Source: Paulinella micropora (lineage: Eukaryota > Cercozoa > Imbricatea > Euglyphida). Taken from it: a stretch of DNA of 64,000 nucleotides. The stretch spans positions 701,785 to 765,784 of the forward strand of contig BJOX01000084.1 in the NCBI GenBank assembly GCA_009731375.1, in the 5' to 3' direction. The translations under genes and the position numbers were made by a program. The notes under the pieces were generated by a model. It saw only the letters and a list, made by a program, of their open reading frames with translations. It was not told the DNA's origin and did no database searches. Positions 26,176 to 51,296 of the stretch are shown piece by piece (the stretch's first letter is position 1; each line of letters begins with the position of its first letter).

Positions 26176-26804
26176 GGGATGGCTCGTCGACCTTGGTTCG
26201 ATACATACACGTACATACATACATACATACATACATACATACATACATACATACATACATACATACATACATGCATACATACATGCATACATACATACAT
26301 ACATATCAGCTTTTACCAATCTTCCCCAACTAGCTCCACAGTCTCTTGGCCCGCTCACAGTGTGAACACCGCGTTTTCAAACTTCGCTGTGTGAAGGGAG
26401 AGGACGGCAGGGAGTGCACAGCACGGCCCGTAGCATGAGTTGAATTGGTAGACTGTCATGACCGATAGCATTTATGATCATCATCACTACCTACCTACCT
26501 ACCTACCTACCTACATGTTTAACTTACCAATACCTTTGTACCTATCTGCTGCTCCCACCATTCCTTGCCCAAGTAGTAAGTGTGTGTTCATGAAGCATGT
26601 AGTTTCTGTTGTTGAGCGCAAAAGTCCAGCACAACCTATCATGACCTATCAACCTATCTATCATCTGTCTATCGGCTGCAGAGCTTCAATCATACGCCCG
26701 TCCTGAGCGTGGTGTTGATAAAACGGTAGTTCTGTTTGTTGAGTAAGTCCAGCACGATCTTGCCGGACACTCAAAGACCCCATAAGAGGACTTGCGTAGA
26801 ACCT
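25809..26804. other. Host DNA with (CATA)n arrays and exon fragments of the ERI-like gene
   Basis: Poly-A at 25902-25926; CATA arrays at 26140-26172 and 26205-26305. Between them, 26174-26206 is a plus-strand copy of the 5' part of ERI exon 7. Diverged copies of ERI exon 9 (minus) lie at about 26690-26772. Confidence 0.65.
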
Positions 26805-26925
26805 TCAGACTGCATAAATTCTGAGCTTAGTGCTCTTTCCCAGCCCGCTACCCAGTCGCCGATAGGCGGCAGGGAGGAATGGATGCCTATGTCTTCGGAT
26901 ATGCAGAACTGATCGACCAAACATA
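26805..26925 (+). repeat. Dispersed 120-bp repeat, plus-strand copy
   Basis: Begins ACTGCATAAATTCTGAGCTT and ends GACCAAACATAT, like the copy at 39379. Here it abuts ERI exon 9 instead of (TATC)n. Confidence 0.75.
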
Positions 26926-26931
26926 TACTAC

Positions 26932-40033
<13,102 letters not shown>

Positions 40034-40084
40034 CTTGTAAGGATGGAGATTTCAACCGTATCAACGATGAGGTAGGAGAGGGAA

Positions 40085-40690
<606 letters not shown>

Positions 40691-40763
40691 AGCTCGAGGC
40701 GTGGTCTAGTAAAACACACCAATATGCATTGAGTCATTTTTTGGGGGAAGTCTCAAAGGTAGC

Positions 40764-40991
40764 NNNNNNNNNNNNNNNNNNNNNNNNNNNNNNNNNNNNN
40801 NNNNNNNNNNNNNNNNNNNNNNGCTGCTGTTGTTGTTGTTGTTGTTGTTGTTGTTGCTATTGTCATTTTGTTGTTTCGTTATTGTTGTTGTTGTTGTTGT
40901 TGTTGTTGTTATTTTGTTGTTTCGTCGTCGTTGTCGTTGTTGTTGTTGTTGTTGTTGTTATTTTGTTGTTTCGTTGTTGTTGTTGTTGTTG

Positions 40992-41041
<50 letters not shown>

Positions 41042-41060
41042 GTTGTTGTTGTTCTTTAAT
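40764..41060. repeat. 59-bp gap then (TTG)n/(TTA)n array
   Basis: N at 40764-40822, then TTG/TTC/TTA repeats. Confidence 0.95.
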
Positions 41061-41070
41061 ATGCATAGAC

Positions 41071-41138
41071 CTGGCAGCAGGGCGATATGGAAGAGCTCCG
41101 AGCATAGAGGGCATGGGGCAAGACGCGTGCCCGTTTTC
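41071..41138 (-). CDS. Possible exon, unassigned
   Basis: 68 nt between an ACATCAG acceptor and GTCTAT donor, open as ENGHASCPMPSMLGALPYRP. Might belong upstream of the ERI-like gene, but the phase does not fit without another exon. Confidence 0.3.
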
Positions 41139-41157
41139 CTGATGTGAATATATTGAT

Positions 41158-41275
41158 GTAGGAAGGTAGGTAGGTAGGTAGGTAGGTAGGTAGGCAGGTA
41201 GGTAGGTAGGTAGGTAGGTAGGTAGGTAGGTAGGTGGGTAGGTGGGTAGGTAGGTAGGTAGGTAGGTAGGTAGGA
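41158..41275. repeat. (GGTA)n array
   Basis: Tetranucleotide repeat. Confidence 0.95.
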
Positions 41276-41489
41276 ACATAGATATCTTCCTATCTATCTA
41301 TCTACCTCACTGCTACCGCTGGCGTAGTAGTCCGTTGGCGCTTGTTTGACCGCCCTCTTGTCCGCCCACCTCTTTTCCTTGTCTTGTCACCCATGCCTAA
41401 CAGAAAACTCTTTCTGGAACAAGCGTTATTCCACGGAATGTACAAGGCATTGATTGTTATGAAAAGTAATCAAAACTGTTTCAGGCACT

Positions 41490-42595
<1,106 letters not shown>

Positions 42596-42860
42596 TATTA
42601 CAACGCTTCTTTAATTATATTATTAAATAAGGGACACCGTCATAGTTAAATGAATGGCCTTCGGGCAAACGATTTGCATGGATGACGAAAGGTCACTGAC
42701 TTCATAGGTAAAAATAGGCATCCACACCAGGTAAAGTGGCAGTCTTCCGTCCTTTTTACCTTATTTTTTTCCCAGACTTGAAAAACTCCAACTGGTACAC
42801 AACTAGCACAACTCATATTCCACTTGAAATATTCTCGTTAGTTCTCAGAATTAGTAATAT

Positions 42861-43007
42861 AGGGTGCCACTTCTGCACACTTTTTCAGTGCAGTTTCTCT
42901 ACAGAAACCATACTAAGAGCAGTTATTCATTATTTCGTCTTCCTATTTATAACAAATAGAGACAGACAAAAGAAAGAAAAACTGCTATCTGTAAATAATT
43001 ATTATTA
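42861..43007 (+). repeat. Left terminal inverted repeat of the Polinton
   Basis: About 145 bp, matching the complement of 63856-64000 with roughly five mismatches. Preceded by TAATAT, the candidate 6-bp target duplication. Confidence 0.9.
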
Positions 43008-43198
43008 AATTAAATTACCTTTTTGAAGTATTCTCCAGTATTCTTAGCATACCACACACAAACAAGTATGGTAGATAAAATTCATTTGAAATGAAGAGGG
43101 TTTTTGCCTAATTTTTTTAAAATTGAAAGCACACTAGTTTATACTCCTATGTGCTAAAGAAGTTAGTAGTGAAAACTACTTTTTCAATTAATTCTCTA
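43008..43198. other. Left non-coding end of the Polinton
   Basis: AT-rich, no ORF or clear motif seen. Confidence 0.6.
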
Positions 43199-43694
43199 TC
43201 AAAATTTCTGTCTTTTGTATCTCTCATATTTTTCAATTACATTATTTGTTGTTTTTCCTCCTTCAATCATTTTTCTTGCTCTAATCTCATTATCAACTCC
43301 CATTGGTTGATTTTCGGCACTTAGCCAATTCTCAAATAATCGTAATTGTTTTTTCTTGTTCAGTTCTTTTTCTCTTTTCTTTTCTCTTTTCTTCTCTCTT
43401 TACGAAATCTTTTTTTTTTCGTTCTGCTTTTTTCTGATTTAGTAATTCTTCAATAGCGAAAAATTTATTTTGTTCTGCTTTTTCTTGTTTCTCTAATTCC
43501 AATAACTCTTGTCGTTTTTGCTCCTTTCTACTCTGTATTATGTCCATTTTGATTTCACTACTCACTTTATATCTCGTTAGTTCAGCAAAGTTCTTATCTC
43601 TTAATTTCTCTAACCACTTATTTGGGGTTTCTCGTTCGACATACTCTTCATCACTCTCGCTTCTTCCATCATCTTCACTCATCGTTCTTCGCAC
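43199..43694 (-). CDS. Polinton basic coiled-coil protein, one frameshift
   Basis: ATG at 43692-43694 opens MRRTMSEDDGRSESDEEYVE; an internal ATG four codons on is an alternative start. The protein is highly charged, a probable coiled coil (ELLELEKQEKAEQNKFFAIE) followed by a Lys-rich stretch. The frame is lost in the A-rich Lys stretch; the stop of the shifted frame is at 43332, while the original frame resumes and continues to a TGA at 43199-43201 (includes RLFENWLSAENQP). Function unknown. Confidence 0.65.
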
Positions 43695-43961
43695 TTTGGC
43701 TTGTTAATGCTACTCTAAAAAAGAAAAAAGTTGTCTATGTAAAAAAGCCAAACGGGGGTTTTTTGACCTGAGCCTCTAGGTGGCTGGTGTAAAAAAAAAT
43801 TTCGCTTTTCCTTTTTATTAGCATTTCAAATTGTCAGCAGAAATTCCAGAAATTCAATCACGTGTTTTTGTCTGTTTCTTTTTTCATTCTGCGACTTTTT
43901 CAGAATTCCCAAAGTGGTAAAGTCAAAAAGTCCAAACCCTTGCTGTTTTGTGTGTTGCAGG
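43695..43961. promoter_or_regulatory. Divergent intergenic region between the first two Polinton genes
   Basis: 267 bp upstream of both the minus and the plus gene. It contains a poly-pyrimidine acceptor-like TTGTGTGTTGCAG just before the plus-strand ATG, suggesting a non-coding first exon. No TATA box recognised. Confidence 0.4.
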
Positions 43962-44704
43962 ATGTCGGACAACGAGCCTGAAGAGGAGCAACACGACGAC
44001 CCAGAGCGGGAAGAGCCTGAAAATGAGGTAATTTAGTCCCTTGGGACAAATGTCGATAGCTTGCTATCGACTAATTTCATTTATGCTTTTTGTTTTATGT
44101 GTATGCTGTTTCTTGTATAGGGGGCTATGGCACTGCTGGGGGCACAGCAAGAAGCACAGGACGCACGCGATGCACGTGTTCTGGTAATAAGTTTATTTTT
44201 CGCTTTCTTTTATGTGTATGTGTATGTGTAACAAACCGATGAAAAAAAATCACCAGACCAAGCAGTTGCGGTAATCATTTTTTTCTGTTGTTTGGTTTTC
44301 ATTGTATGCCAAATTAGGGAATTACTGATGGTGTAAATAATGGCTCACTTGAGCAACTTGATTGGAATAGGCCTAGAGGCAGTAGAAAAAAGGGGGCGAA
44401 AAAAGGTGGTAGACCAGAGGGTAGCCGTAACGTTGTTATCAGAAGTGATGAGGTTCATGTCGTAATCAACAAGGAGGCTAGCGAGGCGAAGTGGTCTTTT
44501 GCAGAAAAGCCAAATTCTATTCCAGTCGTCGTGTGGGGGTTTCGCTTACCCCCAGCCGAAATTTCCAACTACATTGTTGTTTTGGTGGGTAATGGCGAAC
44601 CAGATTCTGTTATTATGGTAAGGTCTTGGCCCAACGTCGCAGAAATAGTTTCACATTTCGGCAGGCCTGTCAGAACTATTTACAAAGCATATCAGGTTGC
44701 TTAA
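43962..44704 (+). CDS. Polinton three-exon gene of unknown function
   Basis: Exons 43962-44027, 44121-44183 and 44318-44704 have canonical GTAATTT/GTAATAA donors and TATAG/AATTAG acceptors, all phase 0, giving about 171 aa with a TAA at 44702-44704. It starts MSDNEPEEEQHDDPEREEPE (very acidic). The middle is Ala/Gln-rich and the last exon has a basic patch (SRKKGAKKGGRPEGS) followed by a more hydrophobic globular-looking part (IPVVVWGFRLPP). No family recognised. Introns are unusual for this element class. The GTAAGG at 44618 could be a further donor, but the frame reads through it. Confidence 0.65.
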
Positions 44705-44888
44705 TTAAATCAGTTGTTAAGTGTAACATTTTCTTGTAAATTAATATTAATGCTATGTTAAACAAATATCGATCTACAAGAAAAGATTATGCCAAATGTT
44801 TCCTTTGAATTAATATTTTATTAAAGGTCTAACTTTTCAACTTTCTTTTTAATTCTAGCCCTGCTTCGTATGTTTTCCGGTTTCACAT

Positions 44889-45820
44889 CTAATGATTTTT
44901 AAAAATTAATATTTTTTTCTCTTTTGTAATTTGTTTTACTTTGTCCGATAACTGCTCCTTCGGTTCTTCTTCTTCATGATGCTCTTCAACTTTAGTCTTG
45001 AATAATTTTGACGGTCGGACTAAGTCCTCTTCTGATAGTATAACTTTGAAGCCTTTACGGCCCTTAACCTTGAATATAGTTTTACTGAATTGTTTATCAC
45101 CTTTTGAAAAAATAGTTCTTTGTAGTTTCTTTCTTACTCTCGTACCCTTAGGGAATTCATTAATTAAAGGATTTCTGTATATTTCTTGAGTGTTTTTTTC
45201 AGTCCCTTCATAAACATCAATAGGTACTGCTTTAATTGTTGTATGATATGTTTTATTATAAGCATCAACAACCTCATGAATAATAGGAACCCACTCAAAA
45301 TTTTCATTAAATTCCCATATTAAATTTAATTCATTTCGTATCGTTCTAATAAACCTATCTATTATACCCATTGTTCTGTGGTCACCTACTTGAACAGTCC
45401 TATGTTCAATATTATTTTGTCTGAAATATTCAGTCAGTTGTCCTTTGAATTCATCACCATTATCTGAAGTAATTCTTTCAGGAACTTTTTTAGTAAATAT
45501 TTTTTTAAACCCTTCTAAGACATAACCAGTTGTTTTATTTTTGACTGGCTCAATTCACCCACGACGGCTATATACATCAATAGCAACTAATCCAAAATTA
45601 TAGTTAGCATTACCTTTCTTTGTTGCAACCTTTGACATATCCATTAAATCGATAAATACTTGACTTAGTGGTTTTGCTTCTGGCGCGGTTATCGTATTCC
45701 ATATCTTAGCGGCTTTGATTGAAAATGTATTTCGGCCACTTCTTCAAGTTTTTCTTTCCGCTCTGTCTGCTCAGGAGTTTCTTGTTGTTGTTGTTGCTGA
45801 TTTGTGTGCTTATTATCCAT
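44889..45820 (-). pseudogene. Polinton rve-family integrase, broken
   Basis: ATG at 45818-45820. A Gln-rich N-terminus is followed by a frameshift near 45720; the rve core then reads FIDLMDMS (first Asp), has an in-frame TGA near 45556, then ITSDNGDEF (second Asp) and GIIDRFIRTIRNEL. The third catalytic position, 35 residues after the second, is Asp where most rve integrases have Glu. The C-terminal part (PKGTRVRKK, VILSEEDLVRPSKLF) resembles the SH3/chromo-like tail of Polinton integrases. Nothing between 44889 and 45371 is broken. It would insert the element with a short target duplication. As assembled it cannot make a full protein. Confidence 0.8.
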
Positions 45821-45821
45821 G

Positions 45822-45944
45822 ATATTTTATAATTGCGTTTCGTGCTCCGCACTCTCTCTTATTCTAAAACATCGTTTTTTCTTTTTCTTTTTTATTTAAT
45901 CGCAGACGATGTTTGTTGAAGACGAAGTCTGAAACAAATATCAA
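45822..45944. repeat. Nested inverted-repeat element, copy A
   Basis: Lies between the integrase start and the stop of the next minus gene. AAACATCGT and ACGATGTTT form an inner stem; GTGC-GGA-GCAC and AGAC-TTC-GTCT form flanking small hairpins; the outer ends GATATTTT and CAAATATC pair. A related, inverted copy lies at 59056-59168. Confidence 0.65.
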
Positions 45945-46494
45945 AATTTTAAGAAACGTTTTTCGATATCATTATTTTTTTCTTTCTTGCTTGGCTTCTC
46001 TGCTTGATTATAAACATTAACAGATATGTTCGACTTCTTACCATTTCCTTTCTTAGATTTAGGCTTCGGCTCTTCTTCTTCACTTTCTTCACTTTCGCTT
46101 TCGCTATCGTCAGGTTCAGGCTCAGGGTGATCTATTTCGACACGTCGAAATAGATCTGGCTTCTTACTTACTTTCTTCTTTGCTTCCGCTTTCTTTCTTC
46201 TTATTTTCATCTTAGTCATCTTTTCACCAATGATATCAGTAAAATCACATTCTTCATCGCTATCACTGCTTTCTTCTGGTGTATCATCTTGGTCTTTTCC
46301 ATTCATGATATCATTAGCAACACCAATTTCGGCCATGCGGTTTATCTTTTCCTCCATCTCTTCATCATCGCCTACATAGCATTTCTACACTTTGCTAATT
46401 TCTCTTTCGCTATTTCAATCTTTTGCTGTTTCTTACTCTTAATACTTTTCACAGCCTTACCCCAGTTCTTACGACTTGCTTCGGGAGACGGCAT
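45941..46494 (-). CDS. Polinton acidic/basic low-complexity protein, one frameshift
   Basis: ATG at 46492-46494 opens MPSPEASRKNWGKAVKSIKS, a basic start. The frame is interrupted near 46380 and continues as 138 codons from 46357, with acidic patches (EESSDSDEE, DDSESESEESEEEE) alternating with Lys-rich segments, ending in TGA at 45941. Probably disordered; could be nucleic-acid or capsid associated. Function unknown. Confidence 0.6.
46130..46155. promoter_or_regulatory. Perfect 12-bp palindrome inside the acidic/basic gene
   Basis: ATCTATTTCGAC, AC, GTCGAAATAGAT. Could be a protein-binding site or hairpin; it lies in coding sequence. Confidence 0.5.
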
Positions 46495-46556
46495 TTATAC
46501 TAAGATTATTATATTTTAGTATTTTTAAATAAATAAATAAATAAATAATATATACA
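46495..46556. promoter_or_regulatory. Divergent promoter region ending in TATATACA before the spike ATG
   Basis: AT-rich 62 bp between two start codons. TATATACA directly precedes ATG, as at 51297 and 52517, suggesting a shared initiator or leader motif. Confidence 0.5.
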
Positions 46557-49500
46557 ATGTCGCAATATAAATCCTTACTCGGTCTTAATGAGTTGGCTGT
46601 TGATAGTCTAAACATACTTAACTTAGACTTAACGAACACAAACATAGTGGGCTTAAATACAGACAGAGTGCCAGAAGATTCCGACCCAATAAATCTTTAT
46701 TATACTGATGCACGATTTGACACACGTCTCGCTTTAAAATCAACAACTGACCTAAAAGAAGGACTTAATTATTATTGGACTGATAACCGCTTTGACACAC
46801 GTCTCGCTTTAAAATCAACTACGGATATCAAAGAAGGAAAAAATTTATACTACACAGAGCAACGAGTAAGGGATAATGACGAAGTCAAAGCCTCAACTCA
46901 ACACAGAAGCAATACTTCCGATCCGCACCAAACCAGTTTATATAATTTGATAGACACAAACATATTTGCACAAGCGAGCGGGCAATACTTAACTTACAAC
47001 GATGTAGAAGGCAAATGGAAGAATACAGCCCTTGGTTCAATTGATACACTTTCAGATGTGGTTATAACCGCACCAATAGCAGTGAATAGTTATCTAACAT
47101 ATAATTCAATAAACTGGGTAAATAAAACATTTCCGATAAATGTGGATGAATTCGGCAATATTAGTATGGGAAGGAAGAATATAACAGGAGTTAATTTACT
47201 AAATACCAAAGATGTTGATGAATGGATATTTGAGCATCAAGACAATAATAATAAGGTGTCAGCGAGTGGAAGTATAGATAGCCACAGCGATGTGACAATA
47301 ACAGGCTTCCCAGCAGATAACCAACTGCTTATGTATAGCACGGGGCAATGGAGAAACACCACACCACCATTTCTTAGATTAGACGGCACTGCTAGTATGA
47401 CGGGAGGACTAAATATGGGCGGTTTTGCTATTTCGGGGGCTTCTACATATAATGGAATTAATCTCGCAAATCTCGCAGTTGATGGTTCGGTGGTCAAACT
47501 AACAGGAGACCAAACCATAGGAGGAATTAAAACATTTAGCAGTATAATAAATGCGAGTGCGGGGATTGATATGAAAAGCCAAAGCATAACAAATGTTAAT
47601 CTTGTTGATGGTGTGGATGTTTCCGTTCTTGATACTTCGGTGGTTAAACTAACAGGAGACCAAACCATAGCAGGGAATAAAAAAATTTACATCAACTTTA
47701 GAAGTAAGTGGTTCATCCAATCCTACTACTTTTGACGGCATCGGTATAGCATTTGATACAAAAATAGGAATGATTGCAGCACAAAAAACAGCAACAGCGA
47801 CTTGGTATCCGATACAAATAACTGGTTCGTATGTAGAGTTATATTCAGGCAATACTTTAATTATAACCGCAACTGGAACAACATTAAGTTTGAATAACAA
47901 CAAAATAACAACCTTAGCCACACCATCAGCAACAACGGACGGAGCAAACAAAAGTTATGTGGATACATTAGACGGGCAAAATGTGAAACTAACAGGAAAC
48001 CAAACCATAGCAGGAATTAAGACATATAGCAGTGGTGTTGAAATAACGGGAAATTCAATCATTTCAACAACAAAGGGCACATTCATCGTTTTCAATTCTA
48101 CCAGTAATATCGGGTCAATTGCTAGTTTGGATATGAAAACTGCAACATATTACAACTTTGAAATTTCTGCGAAAAAAATAAGTTTTATTATTGACGGGAC
48201 GATTGTTTCGTGGTTTAATGCTACTGGATTAGATTGTACTGGCAGTCGGATTGTTAATCTGGGAGCACCACAAAATGCGAATGAAGCGGTAAATAGGAAT
48301 ATCTGGATGATAATTGTGTGAAACTAACAACAGACCAAACCATAACAGGAAGTAAAACATTTAATGGGGCGAGCACTACGATAAAATATCTAACTTTAAC
48401 GAACAATGCCGATTTTAATAATCAAACTATCATTAATGGTGGAAATATAACATATAATGGGGCGAGGATATTAAACCAAAATGGAGGAGATACATTATTT
48501 TCACAGACATCAGGTGATTATCAATATTTCTTATTTACCTCTAAATACCGCTACAAGTGGAACCGCGAACCAACGAGGTTATGTATTTACGAATGTAGCA
48601 TTTGATGCAAAAGGAGCAGGTCTTTATATTTCAAAACTTTTGGATAATAAAGTGCTTCATCTGACATTGTCCGTTTTAACAATGCTGGGGGTATGCGATT
48701 TTATGGAGCCTTAGATATGAACTCAAACAACATAACAAATGGTGGAACAATAACGGGAACTACAATTACTTGAACCGCAGGAATAACTACAACGACTTTA
48801 ACGGCGAGCGGATTATTAACAGCAGATGGCGGTTGTAAGTTATCTATTCAAAATAAAGTAGATGGAGGAAATGGACAGGGTATATTTCTGTGGGATACAG
48901 ACAACGCAGGATGGGGGATTTATATGGCTCAGCCAGGGGCAGGTAAAAGTCTATCTGATGGGTCTGCGGTTGCTGGCAACGATATTTCAGGCTTTGCTAT
49001 AAGATTTAGGTCTGGTTTTGCTTCGGCGGATGGTTTTGTGTGGGAAAATTCTAATGAGCAATTGTTAATGTCATTAAATGGGGCAAACGGGACTTTATGG
49101 ACAAAAGGGTTAATAACGGCTAGTGCGGGTATATCAACAACAACATTAACAACGAGCGATAAAATAACAACAGCACTAGGCAAACCGATAATCATAGGCA
49201 ACTCAACAAAAGGAGTAGGATCAACAGGCGGATTAGAGTTATATGGAACGGCGAGCGACCCCGCGGGGCCACATATACAGGTAATAACAACGGCGGATGC
49301 TTATCCAACATTTCAACAACTAAACTGGGCACACGATAATGTCAATTTAAGTTTTGATGCTTATTTTGATGGCACGAACTGGAAATCAAGCCACAGCGGT
49401 TCAAGCTTTCTAATTCAAAAAGGTGGCAAACTCGCTTTTTATTATAAATCAGGAATAACGGCTGGAAACAATATATCTTTCACTGAGGCGATGAACATAA

Positions 49501-50332
49501 GCACAGCGGGATTATTAACTGCGAATGCGGGGATTACATACTCTGGCTTGCTAACGACCACAACTACTAATGGAGCGAAAATAGGAATTCAAGGACAAAC
49601 AGACGGGGGTGGTAACCGCGGAATATTTATTTGGGATACTGGCGATTCAGCATGGGGGATTTATATGTCTCAGTCTGGAGCAAATAAATCATTAAGTGGA
49701 GGNNNNNNNNNNCAATACATCGGGAGAGATAGTCATCCCAACAGCATCCAGCGGATGTTTAACATTAAGAAAAAGACCTGCTTATACTAATGACCCCCAA
49801 ATATTTATGAAATCAGGAGGATATACGAATTATGGAGTAGTTTGTGCATCAACTGGTTTGGTTCACTCTTGGACTACTTCAAACTCAACAGGTGATCCGT
49901 CAGGCAGTTATAATTATATTCCTCTCAATGGTGCTTGGACAAACTCATCGGACAGGAGGCTAAAATCAGATATTAAAACATTAGACTGCGGGGATTGTTG
50001 TGAGAAACTAATGAAAATAAATTGTTGTTCATATTATTTGAAATCAGACGAAAAGAAAAAACAAAAGAACCATGGATTTATTGCTGATGAAGTTAAAAAA
50101 ATATTTCCTGAATTTGTATCTGAAAGTGGAATGAAAGCAGATGATGGAAACGGCTACCTTGAAGGAATAACATATACAAGTTTTATACCAATATTAGTCA
50201 GTGCTTTTCAACACATGGCGGAAAAGGTAGTTAATTTAGAATAAGAAAATAAAAATCTTATGAATATACTTCAAGACCAAGCAAATCAATTGGCAGAAAT
50301 CAGAGTGGCCGTTCTTGATAATGTCAAACAAT
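46557..50332 (+). CDS. Polinton tail-fibre/spike protein with S74 chaperone domain, several breaks
   Basis: Starts MSQYKSLLGLNELAVDSLNI. The N-terminal part has phage tail-fibre repeats (LYYTDARFDTRLALKSTTD, repeated). The shaft has at least four VKLTGDQTI-type repeats and two copies of a domain containing WDT...WGIYM. The C-terminal part has SDRRLKSDIKTLD and GFIADEVKKIFPE, the signature of S74 intramolecular chaperones, which trimerise and cleave themselves from bacteriophage and some viral fibres. Full span is about 1250 codons. Frameshifts lie near 47690, 48300, 48530 and 48650; an in-frame TGA at about 48772 and TAA at 50242 interrupt it; a 10-N gap sits at 49703-49712. Likely a trimeric receptor-binding spike. 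The open segments are well conserved between breaks. Confidence 0.8.
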
Positions 50333-50677
50333 AATACAACTAGACTTCACAGACCACCACCTATTATGGATATGGATGGCGAACTAACTCCAGAATTGAA
50401 GTCTCGTGTTCTTGAAGTAGAACTAAAGACTGAGGAAAAAAAAGTAGAGAACGAAATGGAAGATAACTGGAATTGTTGTTGTATAAAAAACAGACCGACA
50501 GACAGCCGACTTATTAAATACTTATTTCAAATGGGTATCATTATTGCCATTATAACCCTTTGTATCGTGAGGCTATCTGAAAAGAACTTGCCATGCGAGG
50601 TTGCTAACACTTATGTCGGTATTTTAACATTGCTTATCGGCATTTGCCTTCCATCGCCTTCTTCAAGTAAGAAATGA
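50321..50677 (+). CDS. Polinton small membrane protein with two hydrophobic segments
   Basis: 118 aa, ATG at 50321 overlapping the end of the spike frame. The N-terminal half is charged (MSNNNTTRLHRPPPIM), then a CCC motif, a transmembrane segment (MGIIIAIITLCIV) and a second hydrophobic stretch (YVGILTLLIGICL). Ends with TGA. Small two-TM proteins are common in Polintons and virophages, but I cannot name this one. Confidence 0.65.
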   Translation: MSNNNTTRLHRPPPIMDMDGELTPELKSRVLEVELKTEEKKVENEMEDNWNCCCIKNRPTDSRLIKYLFQMGIIIAIITLCIVRLSEKNLPCEVANTYVGILTLLIGICLPSPSSSKK

Positions 50678-50842
50678 ACATTCATAGGTATGTGTCATAT
50701 ACCATCTATTATCACCCGCACACATTAAAGTCAAAGCCTCATCAAAACTACGACACATATTATTTCCGTTATTTATGAAAACACACTTAAACCCTGTATC
50801 TACCCCTTGCTTTATACAATAAGCACAACTCTCATTTTTTTC
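50663..50842 (-). CDS. Possible small Cys-rich ORF, no start codon
   Basis: Minus-strand open stretch containing CAYCIKQGVD, GFKCVF and WYMTHTYECSF, flanked upstream by an in-frame TGA (50843-50845) beyond which Cys-containing sequence continues. It fills the only sizeable gap between plus genes here. No ATG; may be a decayed gene. Confidence 0.3.
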   Translation of the reverse strand, partial: EKNESCAYCIKQGVDTGFKCVFINNGNNMCRSFDEALTLMCAGDNRWYMTHTYECSFLT

Positions 50843-50929
50843 TCACTGACCTGTGAGTAAAAGTCGCAGGCAGTCCGAGCAGAAATATTAATTAATAAAA
50901 AGTTTATTAGCACTAATATAGAGGACATC

Positions 50930-51286
50930 ATGGCTGACTATAAATACCAAAAGATTATTTTTCTGAGCAATGATTTTGCTGGAGGAAGCAAAACATTTAA
51001 TAAAAATATTCAAATGTCATTCACACCCACCAAAATGAATTTTATCCACTATATGAACGACCAGACAGAGACAAAAACCAGAATTCTTTACATGGATAGA
51101 ATTGGAATTATTGGAACATTTGCGGACAGCACCACAGCAAACATTTCAAACCTTAGTTATAATTTAGGTGTCGTTGGATGGACAGACGGACAATATACAT
51201 TTCAAGTCCTTGAAACTGACAGCGGAAATATCGACACAGGAAATTTAGCGGGAAGAATTGTTATCGCTTTGGAACTTTTGGCTTAG
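50930..51286 (+). CDS. Polinton 118-aa protein, possible minor virion protein
   Basis: Starts MADYKYQKIIFLSNDFAGGS and ends with TAG. Beta-rich looking, no transmembrane segment, no Cys. Position between the membrane protein and the packaging ATPase, among virion genes, suggests a capsid accessory protein. Family not recognised. Confidence 0.65.
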   Translation: MADYKYQKIIFLSNDFAGGSKTFNKNIQMSFTPTKMNFIHYMNDQTETKTRILYMDRIGIIGTFADSTTANISNLSYNLGVVGWTDGQYTFQVLETDSGNIDTGNLAGRIVIALELLA

Positions 51287-51296
51287 AATATATACA

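Noticed and set aside
26185-26206. tRNA B-box-like GGTTCGATAC suggesting a SINE
   Set aside because: It is part of a copied ERI exon 8 (PWFDR), not a tRNA-derived sequence; no A box.
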